Shown: positions 39,114-49,723 of the stretch, piece by piece
How positions within the stretch are numbered: position 1 is the first letter of the stretch
Layout: each line of letters begins with the position of its first letter
Assembly (NCBI RefSeq): GCF_001461825.1
Contig: NZ_LLZC01000012.1
Location: 682,001-746,000, forward strand
DNA length: 64,000 bases
Direction of reading: 5' to 3'
Source of the DNA: Bacillus velezensis
GTDB taxonomy: Bacteria; Bacillota; Bacilli; Bacillales; Bacillaceae
Notes under the pieces: model-generated
Seen by the model: only the letters and a program-made list of their open reading frames with translations
Database searches by the model: none
What the model was told of the DNA's origin: nothing
Made by a program: the position numbers and the translations under genes

Positions 39114-39770
39114 ATGATAGCTGTCGGAGATTATATTTGGATTGAATACATAGAGAACAATGAGCCCAAAAAAGCGAGGAGCAAAGCAGTAAGCGTTGAA
39201 AACGGCGAACTGCACATCTCATATCCCGTCGATCTGGATTCGGGACGGACGGTCTTTTTGCATAAAGGATTGGAAATAACAGCGGAATTTATGGGGAATG
39301 GCCAAGTGCCGTATCAATTTAAAAGCATAATCAAAGGAAAGAAAAAAGACCCCATCCCGATGATCGGATTGGACATCCCCCCTCAGGAGGAAATGAAGCG
39401 GATTCAAAGACGCCGATACGTCCGTGCAGACGCAGTATTGGATGTATCCGTCAAAATGGAAGCGAAAAAAACCGCTTTCCAAACGGTTTCCTCTAATATC
39501 AGCGCCGGCGGAATCGCTGTTGTGATGCCTGAGCATATTTCCGCGGAACCAGGTGAAAAGCTGTATGTCTCATTTTCTCTTCCCGGCAAGGAAAATACGG
39601 CGGATATTATTGCCGAGGCTGTTATCCAGCGGATTTTTTATGATGAAAAGGCGGATAAACAAAAAATGACGCTTGAATTTGCAGAAATCGCTCCCGCTTC
39701 GCAGCAGCTTTTACTCCAATATTGTATGCGCGCGCAGCTGCAGCAGAGAAGAAACAGTCTGTCGGAATAA
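39114..39770 (+). CDS. ypfA: PilZ-domain cyclic di-GMP receptor YpfA (MotI/DgrA)
   Basis: Cytoplasmic c-di-GMP receptor that, in B. subtilis, binds the flagellar stator MotA and stops rotation like a clutch. It has 218 residues: an N-terminal YcgR-like domain (to about 90), then PilZ with RRRYVR at 99-104 and NISAGG at 128-133, the expected ligand-binding RxxxR and (D/N)xSxxG signatures. Sequence is noticeably more diverged from B. subtilis than its neighbours. Confidence 0.93.
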   Translation: MIAVGDYIWIEYIENNEPKKARSKAVSVENGELHISYPVDLDSGRTVFLHKGLEITAEFMGNGQVPYQFKSIIKGKKKDPIPMIGLDIPPQEEMKRIQRRRYVRADAVLDVSVKMEAKKTAFQTVSSNISAGGIAVVMPEHISAEPGEKLYVSFSLPGKENTADIIAEAVIQRIFYDEKADKQKMTLEFAEIAPASQQLLLQYCMRAQLQQRRNSLSE

Positions 39771-39816
39771 ACAGCAGCGCACTTTTCCATACTAATCCTA
39801 ATGGAGGTGCGCGTGT

Positions 39817-39993
39817 ATGAAAACGTTTGAACGTCTGCTGATCAAATTGGTCTGCATTCAGCTTATCATTTTGGGCGCGGTGCAGTTTTTGCTTCATTAT
39901 CAGCCTATTGAACCTTATATTTCGAAAGCTGTGAAATATGAGGGAGTTGATAAAATGGAGAAAAAAGAATGGATTGAAACGGTAAAGCGGTAA
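39817..39993 (+). CDS. ypfB: Small membrane protein YpfB (DUF5359)
   Basis: 58-residue protein with one hydrophobic segment (about 9-27) and a charged tail. Starts ATG 39817 behind GGAGGTG and ends TAA 39993. It begins MKTFERLLIKLVCIQ, matching B. subtilis YpfB as remembered. Function unknown. It lies between ypfA and cmk and is too short for ordinary ORF cut-offs. Confidence 0.8.
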   Translation: MKTFERLLIKLVCIQLIILGAVQFLLHYQPIEPYISKAVKYEGVDKMEKKEWIETVKR

Positions 39994-40071
39994 ATCAGCT
40001 CAATTTTTTCGCCCCTTTTCCGGCAGTTCATGATACAATCCATAGAGGAGTAAAGAGCAAGGAGAGAGATT

Positions 40072-40746
40072 ATGGACAAGAAATTATCAATTGCGATCGA
40101 CGGGCCGGCCGCTGCCGGAAAAAGCACCGTTGCTAAAATAGTGGCTGAGAAAAAATCATATGTGTACATTGATACAGGAGCGATGTATCGTGCCATTACA
40201 TATACGGCGCTCAAGCAGAATGCCGATTTAACCGATGAAGCCGCGCTTACAGAGCTGCTGAAGCATACGGAAATTGAGCTTGTATCCGCTCCGGAAGGAC
40301 AAATCGTTCTGGTAAACGGAGAAGATGTGACAGAAGAAATCCGAAAAGACGAAGTCAGCAACCAAGTATCAATCGCCGCCAAGCATAAAGGCGTCAGAGA
40401 AGAAATGGTCAAAAGACAGCAGCAGCTCGGAGAAAAAGGCGGTGTCGTCATGGACGGCCGTGATATCGGTACTCACGTGCTGCCTGATGCCGAAGTGAAA
40501 ATTTTTCTGCTCGCGTCCGTAGAGGAAAGAGCGAAGCGCCGATATGAAGAGAATAAGAAAAAAGGCTATGACGTGAATTACGAGACGCTCATTGAAGAAA
40601 TTGCCAGACGCGACAAACTCGATTCAGAGAGGGAAGTTTCCCCGCTGCGCAAAGCGGAAGACGCGATTGAAATCGATACGACGTCACTAAGCATTGCCGA
40701 AGTCGCAGGAAAAATTCTGGAGATCGTCGATCAGAAATCACGTTAA
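40072..40746 (+). CDS. cmk: Cytidylate kinase
   Basis: Phosphorylates CMP and dCMP to the diphosphates with ATP. It has 224 residues, as in B. subtilis. The P-loop GPAAAGKS is at 11-18. The nucleotide-binding DTGAMYRA and [14 protein letters not shown] motifs and the long NMP-binding insert typical of bacterial Cmk are present. ATG follows AAGGAGAG. No clear terminator follows directly. Confidence 0.97.
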   Translation: MDKKLSIAIDGPAAAGKSTVAKIVAEKKSYVYIDTGAMYRAITYTALKQNADLTDEAALTELLKHTEIELVSAPEGQIVLVNGEDVTEEIRKDEVSNQVSIAAKHKGVREEMVKRQQQLGEKGGVVMDGRDIGTHVLPDAEVKIFLLASVEERAKRRYEENKKKGYDVNYETLIEEIARRDKLDSEREVSPLRKAEDAIEIDTTSLSIAEVAGKILEIVDQKSR

Positions 40747-40852
40747 GCCCGGGCGGAGCGCTTTATAATTTTTTTCGAAAGACAAGATGTTATTGCTTGA
40801 CAAACCAGTCCATTTATTAGAAGTTAATACTAATAAAACTTTTTATTGATCA

Positions 40853-40885
40853 TTCAAAATCTTTTTTGGATGATTCTTTAATACA
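40853..40885 (+). terminator. Possible weak terminator or leader hairpin before ypfD
   Basis: ATCATTCAA / TTGGATGAT hairpin (one G-U pair) followed by TCTTTAAT, in the 227-base gap between cmk and ypfD. The rest of that gap is AT-rich, with a lone TTGACA at 40797 and no clean -10. Confidence 0.35.
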
Positions 40886-40973
40886 TATTCGGCTGAAAAG
40901 CGGACATTCACATGTTCAGCTTTCAAACCGTATTAATTAAGCTGTGTAGGTTTGGACCAAGGAGGTTATTCAA

Positions 40974-42122
40974 ATGACAGAGGAAATGAATCAAATTGAT
41001 GTTCAAGTGCCAGAGGTTGGAGATGTAGTAAAAGGGATTGTGACAAAGGTAGAGGACAAGCATGTAGATGTCGAAATTGTCAATGTCAAACAGTCCGGAA
41101 TCATTCCAATCAGTGAATTATCAAGTCTTCATGTAGAGAAAGCATCGGATGTCGTAAAAGTTGACGATGAGCTTGACCTGAAAGTAACAAAAGTGGAAGA
41201 CGATGCTTTGATTTTATCTAAACGTGCCGTTGATGCTGACCGCGCTTGGGAAGACCTTGAAAAAAAATTCGACACAAAAGAAGTGTTTGAAGCTGAAGTG
41301 AAAGATGTGGTGAAAGGCGGTCTCGTCGTTGATATCGGCGTTCGCGGCTTCATTCCCGCATCACTTGTCGAAGCTCATTTCGTCGAGGATTTCACTGACT
41401 ATAAAGGGAAAACCCTCTCTCTTATCGTCGTTGAACTCGACCGTGATAAAAACCGGGTGATTCTGTCACACCGGGCTGTAGTGGAAAAAGAACAGACAGC
41501 CAAAAAGCATGATTTTCTCCAAACGCTTGAGGTTGGAAGCGTGCTTGAAGGAAAAGTGCAGCGTCTGACTGATTTCGGCGCATTTGTCGACATCGGCGGA
41601 ATTGACGGGCTTGTTCATATTTCGCAGCTGTCTCATTCACACGTCGAAAAACCGTCTGACGTGGTGGAAGAAGGTCAGGACGTAAAAGTGAAAGTACTGT
41701 CCGTAGACCGCGATAACGAGCGTATTTCTTTATCTATTAAAGAAACGCTGCCGGGACCTTGGAGCCAGATCGGCGAAAAGGTAAAACAGGGAGATGTGCT
41801 TGAAGGAAAAGTGCAGCGCCTTGTAAGCTTCGGCGCCTTCGTTGAAATTCTTCCGGGCGTGGAAGGACTTGTGCACATTTCGCAAATTTCCAATAAACAT
41901 ATCGGAACGCCGCATGAAGTGCTTGAAGAAGGACAGACTGTTAAAGTGAAAGTGCTTGACGTGAACGAAAGCGAAGAGCGCATTTCCTTAAGCATGCGTG
42001 AGCTTGAAGAAGCGCCGAAAGCCGATCAGGAGGACTTCCGCCAATACCAGGCGAAAGAAGAGCCGAGCACCGGCTTCCAGCTTGGCGATTTAATCGGAGA
42101 CAAGCTTAATAAATTAAAATAA
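40974..42122 (+). CDS. ypfD: S1 RNA-binding repeat protein YpfD (ribosomal protein S1 homologue)
   Basis: 382-residue protein with four S1 domains, starting near residues 14, 99, 184 and 269. The last two share near-identical openings ([17 protein letters not shown]). It resembles ribosomal protein S1 but is shorter, and in B. subtilis it is not essential for general translation (known). ATG follows CCAAGGAGG. The leader is long, about 200 bases after cmk. Confidence 0.94.
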   Translation: MTEEMNQIDVQVPEVGDVVKGIVTKVEDKHVDVEIVNVKQSGIIPISELSSLHVEKASDVVKVDDELDLKVTKVEDDALILSKRAVDADRAWEDLEKKFDTKEVFEAEVKDVVKGGLVVDIGVRGFIPASLVEAHFVEDFTDYKGKTLSLIVVELDRDKNRVILSHRAVVEKEQTAKKHDFLQTLEVGSVLEGKVQRLTDFGAFVDIGGIDGLVHISQLSHSHVEKPSDVVEEGQDVKVKVLSVDRDNERISLSIKETLPGPWSQIGEKVKQGDVLEGKVQRLVSFGAFVEILPGVEGLVHISQISNKHIGTPHEVLEEGQTVKVKVLDVNESEERISLSMRELEEAPKADQEDFRQYQAKEEPSTGFQLGDLIGDKLNKLK

Positions 42123-42133
42123 ATTGGTGATAA

Positions 42134-43185
<1,052 letters not shown>

Positions 43186-43186
<1 letters not shown>

Positions 43187-43214
43187 AAGGCATGCGGACC
43201 CGCATGCCTTTTTC
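43186..43214. terminator. Terminator between fni and ypzI
   Basis: AAAGGCATGCG / CGCATGCCTTT perfect stem with T-run; the A-run also lets it work for ypzI on the other strand. Confidence 0.9.
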
Positions 43215-43220
43215 TGTTTT

Positions 43221-43352
43221 TTACGATTTTCTTTTTCGGAATTCCCCGTTTTGCTCAAGGCTTGTCGCTCCTTTATGGTGAATCGAATCATCGCGATCAG
43301 ATTCCACTCGTCGGGAGGCTTTCAGTTTTTTCTCCTGTCTGTCTTTTCCCAT
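43221..43352 (-). CDS. ypzI: YpzI family small protein
   Basis: 43-residue highly charged peptide beginning MGKDRQEKKLKASRRVES and ending in KRKS. This agrees with the YpzI family of short Bacillus proteins of unknown function. ATG 43352 on the minus strand follows AAGGAG; the stop is at 43221, just before the shared terminator. It is transcribed against fni and yphA. No membrane segment. Confidence 0.78.
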   Translation of the reverse strand: MGKDRQEKKLKASRRVESDRDDSIHHKGATSLEQNGEFRKRKS

Positions 43353-43428
43353 CCTTATCCGCTCCTTTCAGGCATAATTGGTTTAAAAAATGCGCTCCCG
43401 CTCCATACTGATCAGAGGAGGAGCGATT

Positions 43429-44031
43429 ATGGAACCGTTTTATTATTACTGGTCAATGTGGTTTTTATGGATACTTGCGACTTTTATTTTTGCCAAGACG
43501 AAAAGCCGTTTTTACGTATCAGTCTTTATTTTGACTAATATGATGGCAAGCATACATCAGATTACGGCTTATTTTACGCTGAATGCGGCATATGTCATGT
43601 TTTTTACTGCGGCATTTGTTTATGCGGGAAGCCTCGGCATGCATAAACGGCTCCGTAATATTGTGATTCATCTGACGGCGTCTGCGGCGTACGGCTTTAT
43701 TTTTCTTTTTGCATTATATGACCCTGTTTGGTTTATCATAAAACCTGAATGGGCGGCGGTTATACTGCTTACCGTTATTACGCTTTCCGTTGAGGGGCGG
43801 TTCCCTGAGAGGCTTTGTCTTTTTGTTCTCGGCATGTGCCAGGGGGAACTATTGTATGCTGCGGTCATCCGCAATATTGCGGGTGCGGCAGCCGTCGGTG
43901 ATTATCAATGGCTTTCAGGATGTTCGGCGGGAGTGATTCTTCTCGTCGGACTGACTACATATGAACAGCTTGCGGCGCGCATCAGCCAAAAAAGCAAAAA
44001 GCAGGGCAAAGGAGCGACAAAAATGTCTTGA
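43429..44031 (+). CDS. yphA: Membrane protein YphA
   Basis: 200-residue protein with about six hydrophobic segments and a basic C-terminal tail. It is encoded between fni and der as in B. subtilis; function unknown. ATG 43429 follows AGGAGGAG; the open frame upstream from 43390 is leader. No signature motif for transport or enzymatic activity is recognisable. Confidence 0.82.
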   Translation: MEPFYYYWSMWFLWILATFIFAKTKSRFYVSVFILTNMMASIHQITAYFTLNAAYVMFFTAAFVYAGSLGMHKRLRNIVIHLTASAAYGFIFLFALYDPVWFIIKPEWAAVILLTVITLSVEGRFPERLCLFVLGMCQGELLYAAVIRNIAGAAAVGDYQWLSGCSAGVILLVGLTTYEQLAARISQKSKKQGKGATKMS

Positions 44032-44079
44032 AAACAGACGAAGACTGTTACATGAATGCGAAACATTTTGAAGAATACA

Positions 44080-44107
44080 TTGTGATCTCAGTGAAAACTG
44101 ATATAAT
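44080..44107 (+). promoter_or_regulatory. Sigma-A promoter of der
   Basis: TTGTGA (44080-44085), 16 bases, then TATAAT (44102-44107) with TG at 44099, an extended -10. Confidence 0.65.
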
Positions 44108-44115
44108 AAATGAGT

Positions 44116-44146
44116 TAAGCCCTTCTGTTTGAAGGGTTCTTTTCAT
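44116..44146 (+). terminator. Terminator-like hairpin in the der leader
   Basis: AGCCCTTC / GAAGGGTT stem (one G-U pair) followed by CTTTTC. It lies between the der promoter and the gene. Confidence 0.5.
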
Positions 44147-44223
44147 AGCGAAGATGATTTTTAATAACCGGTTGAACAATTTTTTGTGAAAATGTAAGCG
44201 GCTGGATTGAAAGGAAGGGTACT

Positions 44224-45534
44224 ATGGGTAAACCTGTCGTAGCCATTGTCGGAAGACCGAATGTGGGAAAATCCACAATCTTTAACCGGATTGCGGGTGA
44301 AAGAATTTCAATAGTAGAAGATACCCCCGGAGTGACGCGGGACCGGATATACAGTTCGGCGGAATGGCTGAATTATGATTTTAACCTGATTGATACGGGC
44401 GGAATTGATATCGGAGACGAACCGTTTCTGACACAGATCCGCCAGCAGGCTGAAATCGCCATGGACGAGGCTGATGTGATCATCTTTATGGTGAACGGCC
44501 GCGAAGGTGTGACGTCTGCGGATGAAGAAGTGGCAAAAATACTGTACCGGACGAAAAAACCGGTCGTATTAGCCGTTAATAAATTAGATAATACCGAAAT
44601 GAGAGCGAACATCTATGACTTTTATGCGCTCGGCTTTGGAGAACCGTATCCGATTTCGGGCACACACGGTTTAGGATTGGGAGATTTGCTCGATGCTTGT
44701 GCCGAGCATTTTAAAAACATTCCGGAGACGAAGTACAGTGATGATGTCGTTCAATTCTGCCTGATCGGCCGCCCGAATGTCGGAAAATCATCCCTTGTCA
44801 ATGCGATGCTCGGCGAAGAGCGGGTTATCGTGAGCAACGTAGCCGGAACGACTAGAGACGCTGTGGATACGGCGTTCACCTACAATCAGCAGGAATTTGT
44901 AATCGTTGACACGGCGGGAATGAGAAAAAAGGGTAAAGTATATGAAACAACAGAAAAATACAGTGTGCTTCGGGCGTTAAAAGCCATTGACCGCTCAGAC
45001 GTCGTCGGGGTTGTGCTGAATGCAGAAGAAGGCATCCTTGAGCAGGACAAGCGGATCGCCGGATACGCCCATGAAGCCGGGAAAGCCGTCGTCATTATCG
45101 TAAACAAATGGGATGCCGTTGATAAAGACGAGCGCACGATGAAAGAATTTGAACAAAATATTCGGGAACATTTCCAATTTCTTGATTATGCGCCGGTGCT
45201 GTTTATGTCGGCACTGACGACAAAGCGGATTCATACACTCATGCCTGCGATTATTAAAGCGAGTGAAAACCACTCTCTCCGCGTGCAGACAAATGTCTTA
45301 AATGATGTCATCATGGATGCGGTCGCCATGAATCCGACTCCGACGCACAACGGCTCCCGTCTGAAAATTTATTATGCGACTCAAGTCGCTGTTAAGCCGC
45401 CGAGCTTCGTTGTTTTTGTCAACGATCCGGAACTGATGCATTTTTCTTATGAACGCTTTTTAGAAAACCGAATCCGGGACGCTTTCGGATTTGAAGGTAC
45501 GCCAATTAAAATATTTGCAAGAGCAAGAAAATAA
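44224..45534 (+). CDS. der: Ribosome-assembly GTPase Der (EngA)
   Basis: Essential GTPase with two tandem G domains that acts in maturation of the 50S subunit. It has 436 residues. The first P-loop GRPNVGKS is at 10-17, with DTGG and NKLD (119-122). The second P-loop GRPNVGKS is at 182-189, with DTAGMRKK and NKWD. The C-terminal KH-like domain ends [22 protein letters not shown] follows GGAAGGG. It is followed 17 bases later by gpsA. Confidence 0.97.
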   Translation: MGKPVVAIVGRPNVGKSTIFNRIAGERISIVEDTPGVTRDRIYSSAEWLNYDFNLIDTGGIDIGDEPFLTQIRQQAEIAMDEADVIIFMVNGREGVTSADEEVAKILYRTKKPVVLAVNKLDNTEMRANIYDFYALGFGEPYPISGTHGLGLGDLLDACAEHFKNIPETKYSDDVVQFCLIGRPNVGKSSLVNAMLGEERVIVSNVAGTTRDAVDTAFTYNQQEFVIVDTAGMRKKGKVYETTEKYSVLRALKAIDRSDVVGVVLNAEEGILEQDKRIAGYAHEAGKAVVIIVNKWDAVDKDERTMKEFEQNIREHFQFLDYAPVLFMSALTTKRIHTLMPAIIKASENHSLRVQTNVLNDVIMDAVAMNPTPTHNGSRLKIYYATQVAVKPPSFVVFVNDPELMHFSYERFLENRIRDAFGFEGTPIKIFARARK

Positions 45535-45551
45535 AAAGGTGTGATACAGAG

Positions 45552-46589
45552 ATGAAAAAAGTGGCAATGCTTGGAGCGGGAAGCTGGGGCACTGCACTTT
45601 CTTTAGTGCTGGCTGATAACGGACATCAAGTTATGATGTGGGGACACCGTGCCGAATTGATCGATCAAATCAACGACCTGCATGAAAACAAAGATTACCT
45701 GCCGGGGGTGGAGCTATCAAGTTCTATCATCGGTACAGCTGATTTAAACGAGGCTTTAAAAGGAGCGGACTTTATCATTGTGGCAGTTCCGACAAAAGCC
45801 ATTCGGGAAGTGCTGAAAAAGGCTCTGCCGTACATCCCGAAACAATCGATTTTTGTTCATGTCAGCAAGGGAATTGAGCCGGATTCGCTTCTCCGTATTT
45901 CAGAATTAATGGAAGAGGAGCTGCCTGAGGAGTACAGAAAAGACATCGTCGTGCTTTCAGGGCCGAGCCACGCTGAGGAAGTCGGATTAAGACACCCGAC
46001 GACTGTTACATCATCTTCAAAAAATATCAAGGCTGCAGAAGCGGTTCAGGATTTATTCATGAACCAGCATTTCCGCGTCTATACCAATCCGGATATGATC
46101 GGTGTTGAAATAGGGGGAGCGTTAAAGAATATCATCGCTCTTGCAGCGGGGATTACAGACGGATTGGGATACGGAGATAATGCAAAAGCGGCCTTAATCA
46201 CCCGAGGTCTTGCTGAAATCGCCAGACTCGGCACAAAGATGGGCGGAAATCCGCTCACCTTTTCCGGCCTGACCGGCGTAGGCGATTTGATCGTGACGTG
46301 TACAAGCGTTCATTCCCGAAACTGGCGCGCCGGCAACCTGCTCGGCAAAGGATATAAGCTGGAAGCTGTCCTGGATAAGATGGGGATGGTTGTTGAAGGC
46401 GTGCGGACGACGAAAGCTGCGTATCAGCTGTCTCAAAAATACCAAGTGAAAATGCCGATCACAGAGGCGCTTCACCAAGTATTATTTAACGGGCAGAAGG
46501 TAGAAACGGCCGTAGAATCCTTAATGGCCAGAGTGAAAACCCATGAGATGGAAGACTTGGTCAACACATTCGAAAACCGGGTGAAGTGA
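45552..46589 (+). CDS. gpsA: NAD(P)-dependent glycerol-3-phosphate dehydrogenase
   Basis: Reduces dihydroxyacetone phosphate to sn-glycerol 3-phosphate for phospholipid synthesis. It has 345 residues. The N-terminal GAGSWGTAL cofactor motif is at 8-16. Substrate-site residues are in SGPSHAEEV and EIGGALKNIIALAAGITDG, and the FSGLTGVGDLIVTC signature is present. Probably co-transcribed with der. Confidence 0.97.
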   Translation: MKKVAMLGAGSWGTALSLVLADNGHQVMMWGHRAELIDQINDLHENKDYLPGVELSSSIIGTADLNEALKGADFIIVAVPTKAIREVLKKALPYIPKQSIFVHVSKGIEPDSLLRISELMEEELPEEYRKDIVVLSGPSHAEEVGLRHPTTVTSSSKNIKAAEAVQDLFMNQHFRVYTNPDMIGVEIGGALKNIIALAAGITDGLGYGDNAKAALITRGLAEIARLGTKMGGNPLTFSGLTGVGDLIVTCTSVHSRNWRAGNLLGKGYKLEAVLDKMGMVVEGVRTTKAAYQLSQKYQVKMPITEALHQVLFNGQKVETAVESLMARVKTHEMEDLVNTFENRVK

Positions 46590-46775
46590 CAATAACATGC
46601 CGTCAGCATATTCTGAAGTGACGAAAGTCCAAAACGCAGAACTCTCCGGCTGAAATCGCTTAAAACATTTGCTGATTTAGGCAGAAGAGGATGCAGACGT
46701 ACGCATCTACGCATACTATAGCATCGAAGTCCAAGAGAGTGTATCTCAGACGTACAGGTGAATATAGTCAACTTG
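46590..46775 (+). other. Unassigned segment between gpsA and yphE
   Basis: About 185 bases after the gpsA stop with no convincing coding frame. It contains a 9-base direct repeat CAGACGTAC and several short GC-richer blocks. It precedes a strong terminator, so it is probably transcribed as a long gpsA 3' untranslated region. No known RNA family is recognised. Confidence 0.4.
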
Positions 46776-46813
46776 ACTGAAGCAAAGTCCCCCTCTTTGC
46801 TTCAGTTTTTTTG
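46776..46813 (+). terminator. Terminator of der-gpsA
   Basis: Perfect 12-bp stem ACTGAAGCAAAG / CTTTGCTTCAGT followed by a T-run. Confidence 0.93.
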
Positions 46814-46854
46814 TTTTTTCAATAGATGGAAAACCTGTTGATCTTTTCAACATT

Positions 46855-46885
46855 TGTATATTAAAATGAAATATAACGCTTACAA
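46855..46885 (+). promoter_or_regulatory. Candidate forespore (sigma-F/G-like) promoter of yphE
   Basis: TGTATA (46855-46860), 18 bases, then CTTACAA (46879-46885), similar to TGnATA / CATACTA. Confidence 0.4.
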
Positions 46886-46907
46886 TGATGGGACGGGGGG
46901 CACGAAC

Positions 46908-47111
46908 GTGAGTGTGGCATTGATGAAAATGTGGTTTGCGCTTGGTGCTATGGGATTAATGTTTGTTGCGGTGGCCTCTATTTATGTCAGCAGGTACAAA
47001 GTGAAAAACAAACTGATAAAAGCAGCGGTTTCTTCACTCGCTTATGCCTGCATGGTCATCTCGGGATTGATCGTGTTAATGGTCGTTTTCAGCGGGCCTG
47101 TCAATGAATAA
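46908..47111 (+). CDS. yphE: Small membrane protein YphE (DUF2768)
   Basis: 67-residue protein with two hydrophobic segments (about 7-27 and 40-60); function unknown. The start GTG 46908 follows a G-rich ribosome site and gives the B. subtilis length. The upstream extension from 46854 overlaps the promoter. It is 19 bases before yphF. Confidence 0.82.
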   Translation: MSVALMKMWFALGAMGLMFVAVASIYVSRYKVKNKLIKAAVSSLAYACMVISGLIVLMVVFSGPVNE

Positions 47112-47130
47112 AGCCGAAAGGGGGCGCGGA

Positions 47131-47865
47131 ATGCATAAGTTTAAAATGGCCGTCATAACGGCAATGGCGGTGCTTCTGCTGTCCGGCTGTCTGTACCCTG
47201 AAGCGGAAAAAACTGAAAATAAAGTATCTTACAAACATCAGCTTCAGCAGGTGCAAGCGGCAGTGGATGAATTTAAAAAGGCGAACGGCGGACTTCTGCC
47301 GATTCAGACAAAAGATATGAAAACACCGCTCTATCAAAAATATCCGATAGATTTTAAGCGGCTCGCGCCCAGATACATAGAGGAGCCGCCGGCCTCAGCT
47401 TATGAAAGCGGAGGAATGTACCAATACGTGCTTGTCGATGTGGAAAATAAGCCGACCGTCAAGCTGGTCGATCTCCAAATGGCGGAAGCAATCCGCGATA
47501 TGAAGCTGCGTGTCAAAATGTATCAGGAAAAGCATACATATCCTCCCTATGAGGACGCCGTTTCAAAAGGGCTGTTCACTTTAAATAAAAAAAAGCTCGG
47601 CATGAAAGACTCTCCTTCAGTCAAAAGTCCGGTTTCAGGCACGTCTCTGCCGCTTTTAATCGGCACTGACGGAGAAATCTATGCCGACTATCGCGTCGAT
47701 CTCGCCCGCTGCCTGAAGGAAAACAAAAAGAAAATCAAACCGGGCGCGGAAATTCAGGATATTTTATGGAAAGAGACTCCTTTCGTCCCGGCCTTTTCAG
47801 TCACATACACCGTAAATGAAAAACAGGAACCCGTTTTTTTAGAAAGTCAAACGAAACAGGAATGA
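47131..47865 (+). CDS. yphF: Lipoprotein YphF
   Basis: 244-residue predicted lipoprotein. The signal sequence has lipobox LLSGC with C20 as the lipid-modified residue. The rest is a soluble external domain of unknown function, rich in Lys and Glu. The start ATG 47131 follows AAAGGGGG; ATG 47104 overlaps yphE and lacks a ribosome site. Pairing with yphE and location before spoIVA suggest, but do not prove, a sporulation role. Confidence 0.85.
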   Translation: MHKFKMAVITAMAVLLLSGCLYPEAEKTENKVSYKHQLQQVQAAVDEFKKANGGLLPIQTKDMKTPLYQKYPIDFKRLAPRYIEEPPASAYESGGMYQYVLVDVENKPTVKLVDLQMAEAIRDMKLRVKMYQEKHTYPPYEDAVSKGLFTLNKKKLGMKDSPSVKSPVSGTSLPLLIGTDGEIYADYRVDLARCLKENKKKIKPGAEIQDILWKETPFVPAFSVTYTVNEKQEPVFLESQTKQE

Positions 47866-47908
47866 ACCTTTTTCCCGCGCATACAAATAGGGAGAAAGGT
47901 TTTTTTGA
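47865..47908 (+). terminator. Terminator after yphF
   Basis: AACCTTTTTCCC / GGGAGAAAGGTT stem (one wobble pair), then a T-run. Confidence 0.88.
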
Positions 47909-47947
47909 TTTTGATAGAAAAGACTGCCTGAAAATTTTCTAAAGATG

Positions 47948-47978
47948 TCATATTGAAATAGGACAACGTCATACACAT
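47948..47978 (+). promoter_or_regulatory. Sigma-E promoter of spoIVA
   Basis: TCATATT (47948-47954), a 15-base spacer and CATACACAT (47970-47978), a close match to the sigma-E consensus and about 65 bases before the start codon. Confidence 0.85.
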
Positions 47979-48050
47979 ATAGTGTCCTGTATTTGATTGG
48001 AGAATGGTGAATGAAAAATGATAAGGATAGGAAGTCCGGGAGGGGATCAC

Positions 48051-49529
48051 TTGGAAAAGGTCGATATTTTCAAGGATATCGCTGAACGAACAGGGGGCGA
48101 TATATACTTAGGAGTCGTTGGCGCTGTCCGTACAGGGAAATCTACATTCATTAAAAAATTTATGGAGCTCGTGGTGCTCCCGAATATCAGCAATGAGGCC
48201 GATCGAGCGCGGGCGCAGGATGAGCTTCCGCAAAGCGCAGCAGGAAAAACGATAATGACCACAGAACCAAAATTTGTCCCGAATCAAGCCATGTCCGTTC
48301 ATGTCGCGGAAGGACTTGATGTCAACATCCGGCTTGTGGATTGTGTGGGATATACGGTTCCCGGGGCGAAGGGATATGAGGATGAAAACGGCCCGAGGAT
48401 GATCAATACACCTTGGTACGAAGAACCGATTCCCTTTCATGAGGCAGCGGAAATCGGTACGAGAAAAGTCATCCAGGAACACTCCACAATCGGGGTCGTC
48501 ATTACGACAGACGGCTCAATCGGCGATATTGCGCGGGGCGATTACGTGGAAGCGGAAGAAAGAGTCATCGACGAGCTGAAGGAAGTCGGCAAACCGTTTA
48601 TTATGGTCATCAACTCGGTAAAACCGTACCACCCGGAAACAGAAGCTCTCAGAGCTGAATTAAGCGCGAAATATGATATTCCCGTCCTCGCCATGAGTGT
48701 TGAAAGCATGCGGGAAACAGATGTGTTAAGCGTCCTCAGAGAAGCGCTTTACGAGTTCCCTGTTCTGGAAGTCAATGTCAACCTTCCGAGCTGGGTCATG
48801 GTGCTGAAGGAAAATCACTGGCTCAGAGAGAGCTACCAGGAATCAGTGAAAGAAACCGTAAAAGATATTAAACGCCTGCGCGATGTCGACCGGGTTGTCG
48901 GCCACTTCAGTGAATTTGAGTTTATTGAAAGCGCCGGTCTGGCCGGAATCGAACTTGGCCAGGGTGTCGCAGAAATTGATTTGTATGCGCCGGATCATTT
49001 ATATGACCAGATTTTAAAAGAAGTGGTCGGCGTTGAAATCCGGGGGAAAGACCACCTGCTTGAATTAATGCAGGACTTCGCCCACGCGAAAAAAGAATAT
49101 GATCAGGTATCAGATGCGCTGAAAATGGTGAAACAGACCGGCTACGGCATTGCCGCCCCGGCCTTAACCGATATGAGCCTTGATGAACCGGAAATCATCA
49201 GGCAGGGATCAAGGTTCGGAGTAAGACTCAAAGCGGTCGCTCCGTCCATTCATATGATCAAAGTGGATGTGGAAAGTGAATTCGCGCCGATCATCGGGAC
49301 GGAAAAACAAAGTGAAGAACTTGTCCGCTACTTAATGCAGGACTTTGAAGATGATCCGCTTTCTATCTGGAACTCCGATATTTTCGGCAGATCATTGAGC
49401 TCTATCGTAAGAGAAGGAATCTCCGCAAAACTGTCACTCATGCCGGAAAATGCGAGATATAAACTGAAAGAAACGCTGGAGAGAATTATTAACGAAGGCT
49501 CAGGCGGCCTGATCGCCATTATTTTGTAA
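48051..49529 (+). CDS. spoIVA: Spore coat basement-layer ATPase SpoIVA
   Basis: Cytoskeletal ATPase that polymerises on the outer forespore membrane and forms the platform for coat and cortex assembly. It has 492 residues. The Walker A motif GAVRTGKST is at 24-32, in a TRAFAC-GTPase-like domain. The C-terminus GSGGLIAIIL, needed for SpoVM-dependent membrane localisation in B. subtilis, is intact. The start is TTG 48051 behind GGGAGGGG. Single gene with a sigma-E promoter; very highly conserved. Confidence 0.97.
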   Translation: MEKVDIFKDIAERTGGDIYLGVVGAVRTGKSTFIKKFMELVVLPNISNEADRARAQDELPQSAAGKTIMTTEPKFVPNQAMSVHVAEGLDVNIRLVDCVGYTVPGAKGYEDENGPRMINTPWYEEPIPFHEAAEIGTRKVIQEHSTIGVVITTDGSIGDIARGDYVEAEERVIDELKEVGKPFIMVINSVKPYHPETEALRAELSAKYDIPVLAMSVESMRETDVLSVLREALYEFPVLEVNVNLPSWVMVLKENHWLRESYQESVKETVKDIKRLRDVDRVVGHFSEFEFIESAGLAGIELGQGVAEIDLYAPDHLYDQILKEVVGVEIRGKDHLLELMQDFAHAKKEYDQVSDALKMVKQTGYGIAAPALTDMSLDEPEIIRQGSRFGVRLKAVAPSIHMIKVDVESEFAPIIGTEKQSEELVRYLMQDFEDDPLSIWNSDIFGRSLSSIVREGISAKLSLMPENARYKLKETLERIINEGSGGLIAIIL

Positions 49530-49535
49530 GCTGAA

Positions 49536-49568
49536 GGACCTCTTCCTGAAACGGGGGGTCTTTTTTTA
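49536..49568 (+). terminator. Terminator after spoIVA
   Basis: GGACCTC / GGGGGTC hairpin (with a wobble pair) and a long T-run. Confidence 0.7.
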
Positions 49569-49654
49569 TTCTTTTTAGATACTGGAAATCAATCAAGGAT
49601 TAGGAGGAAAAAAGCAAAAAAAGGAATATTTGTTCGGTAAAACACGTGAAAACC

Positions 49655-49684
49655 TTGACGAGCAAGGGATTGAGGCTTTAAAAT
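49655..49684 (+). promoter_or_regulatory. Sigma-A promoter of hbs
   Basis: TTGACG (49655-49660), an 18-base spacer and TAAAAT (49679-49684). The predicted leader to hbs is about 210 bases. In B. subtilis hbs also has a forespore promoter, which I could not place here. Confidence 0.65.
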
Positions 49685-49723
49685 GCTTGATATGGCTTTT
49701 TATATGTGTTACTCTACATACAG

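Noticed and set aside
46472-46771. 99-residue minus-strand frame across the gpsA end and the unexplained gap
   Set aside because: Half of it is antisense to gpsA and no ribosome site or homologous motif is visible.
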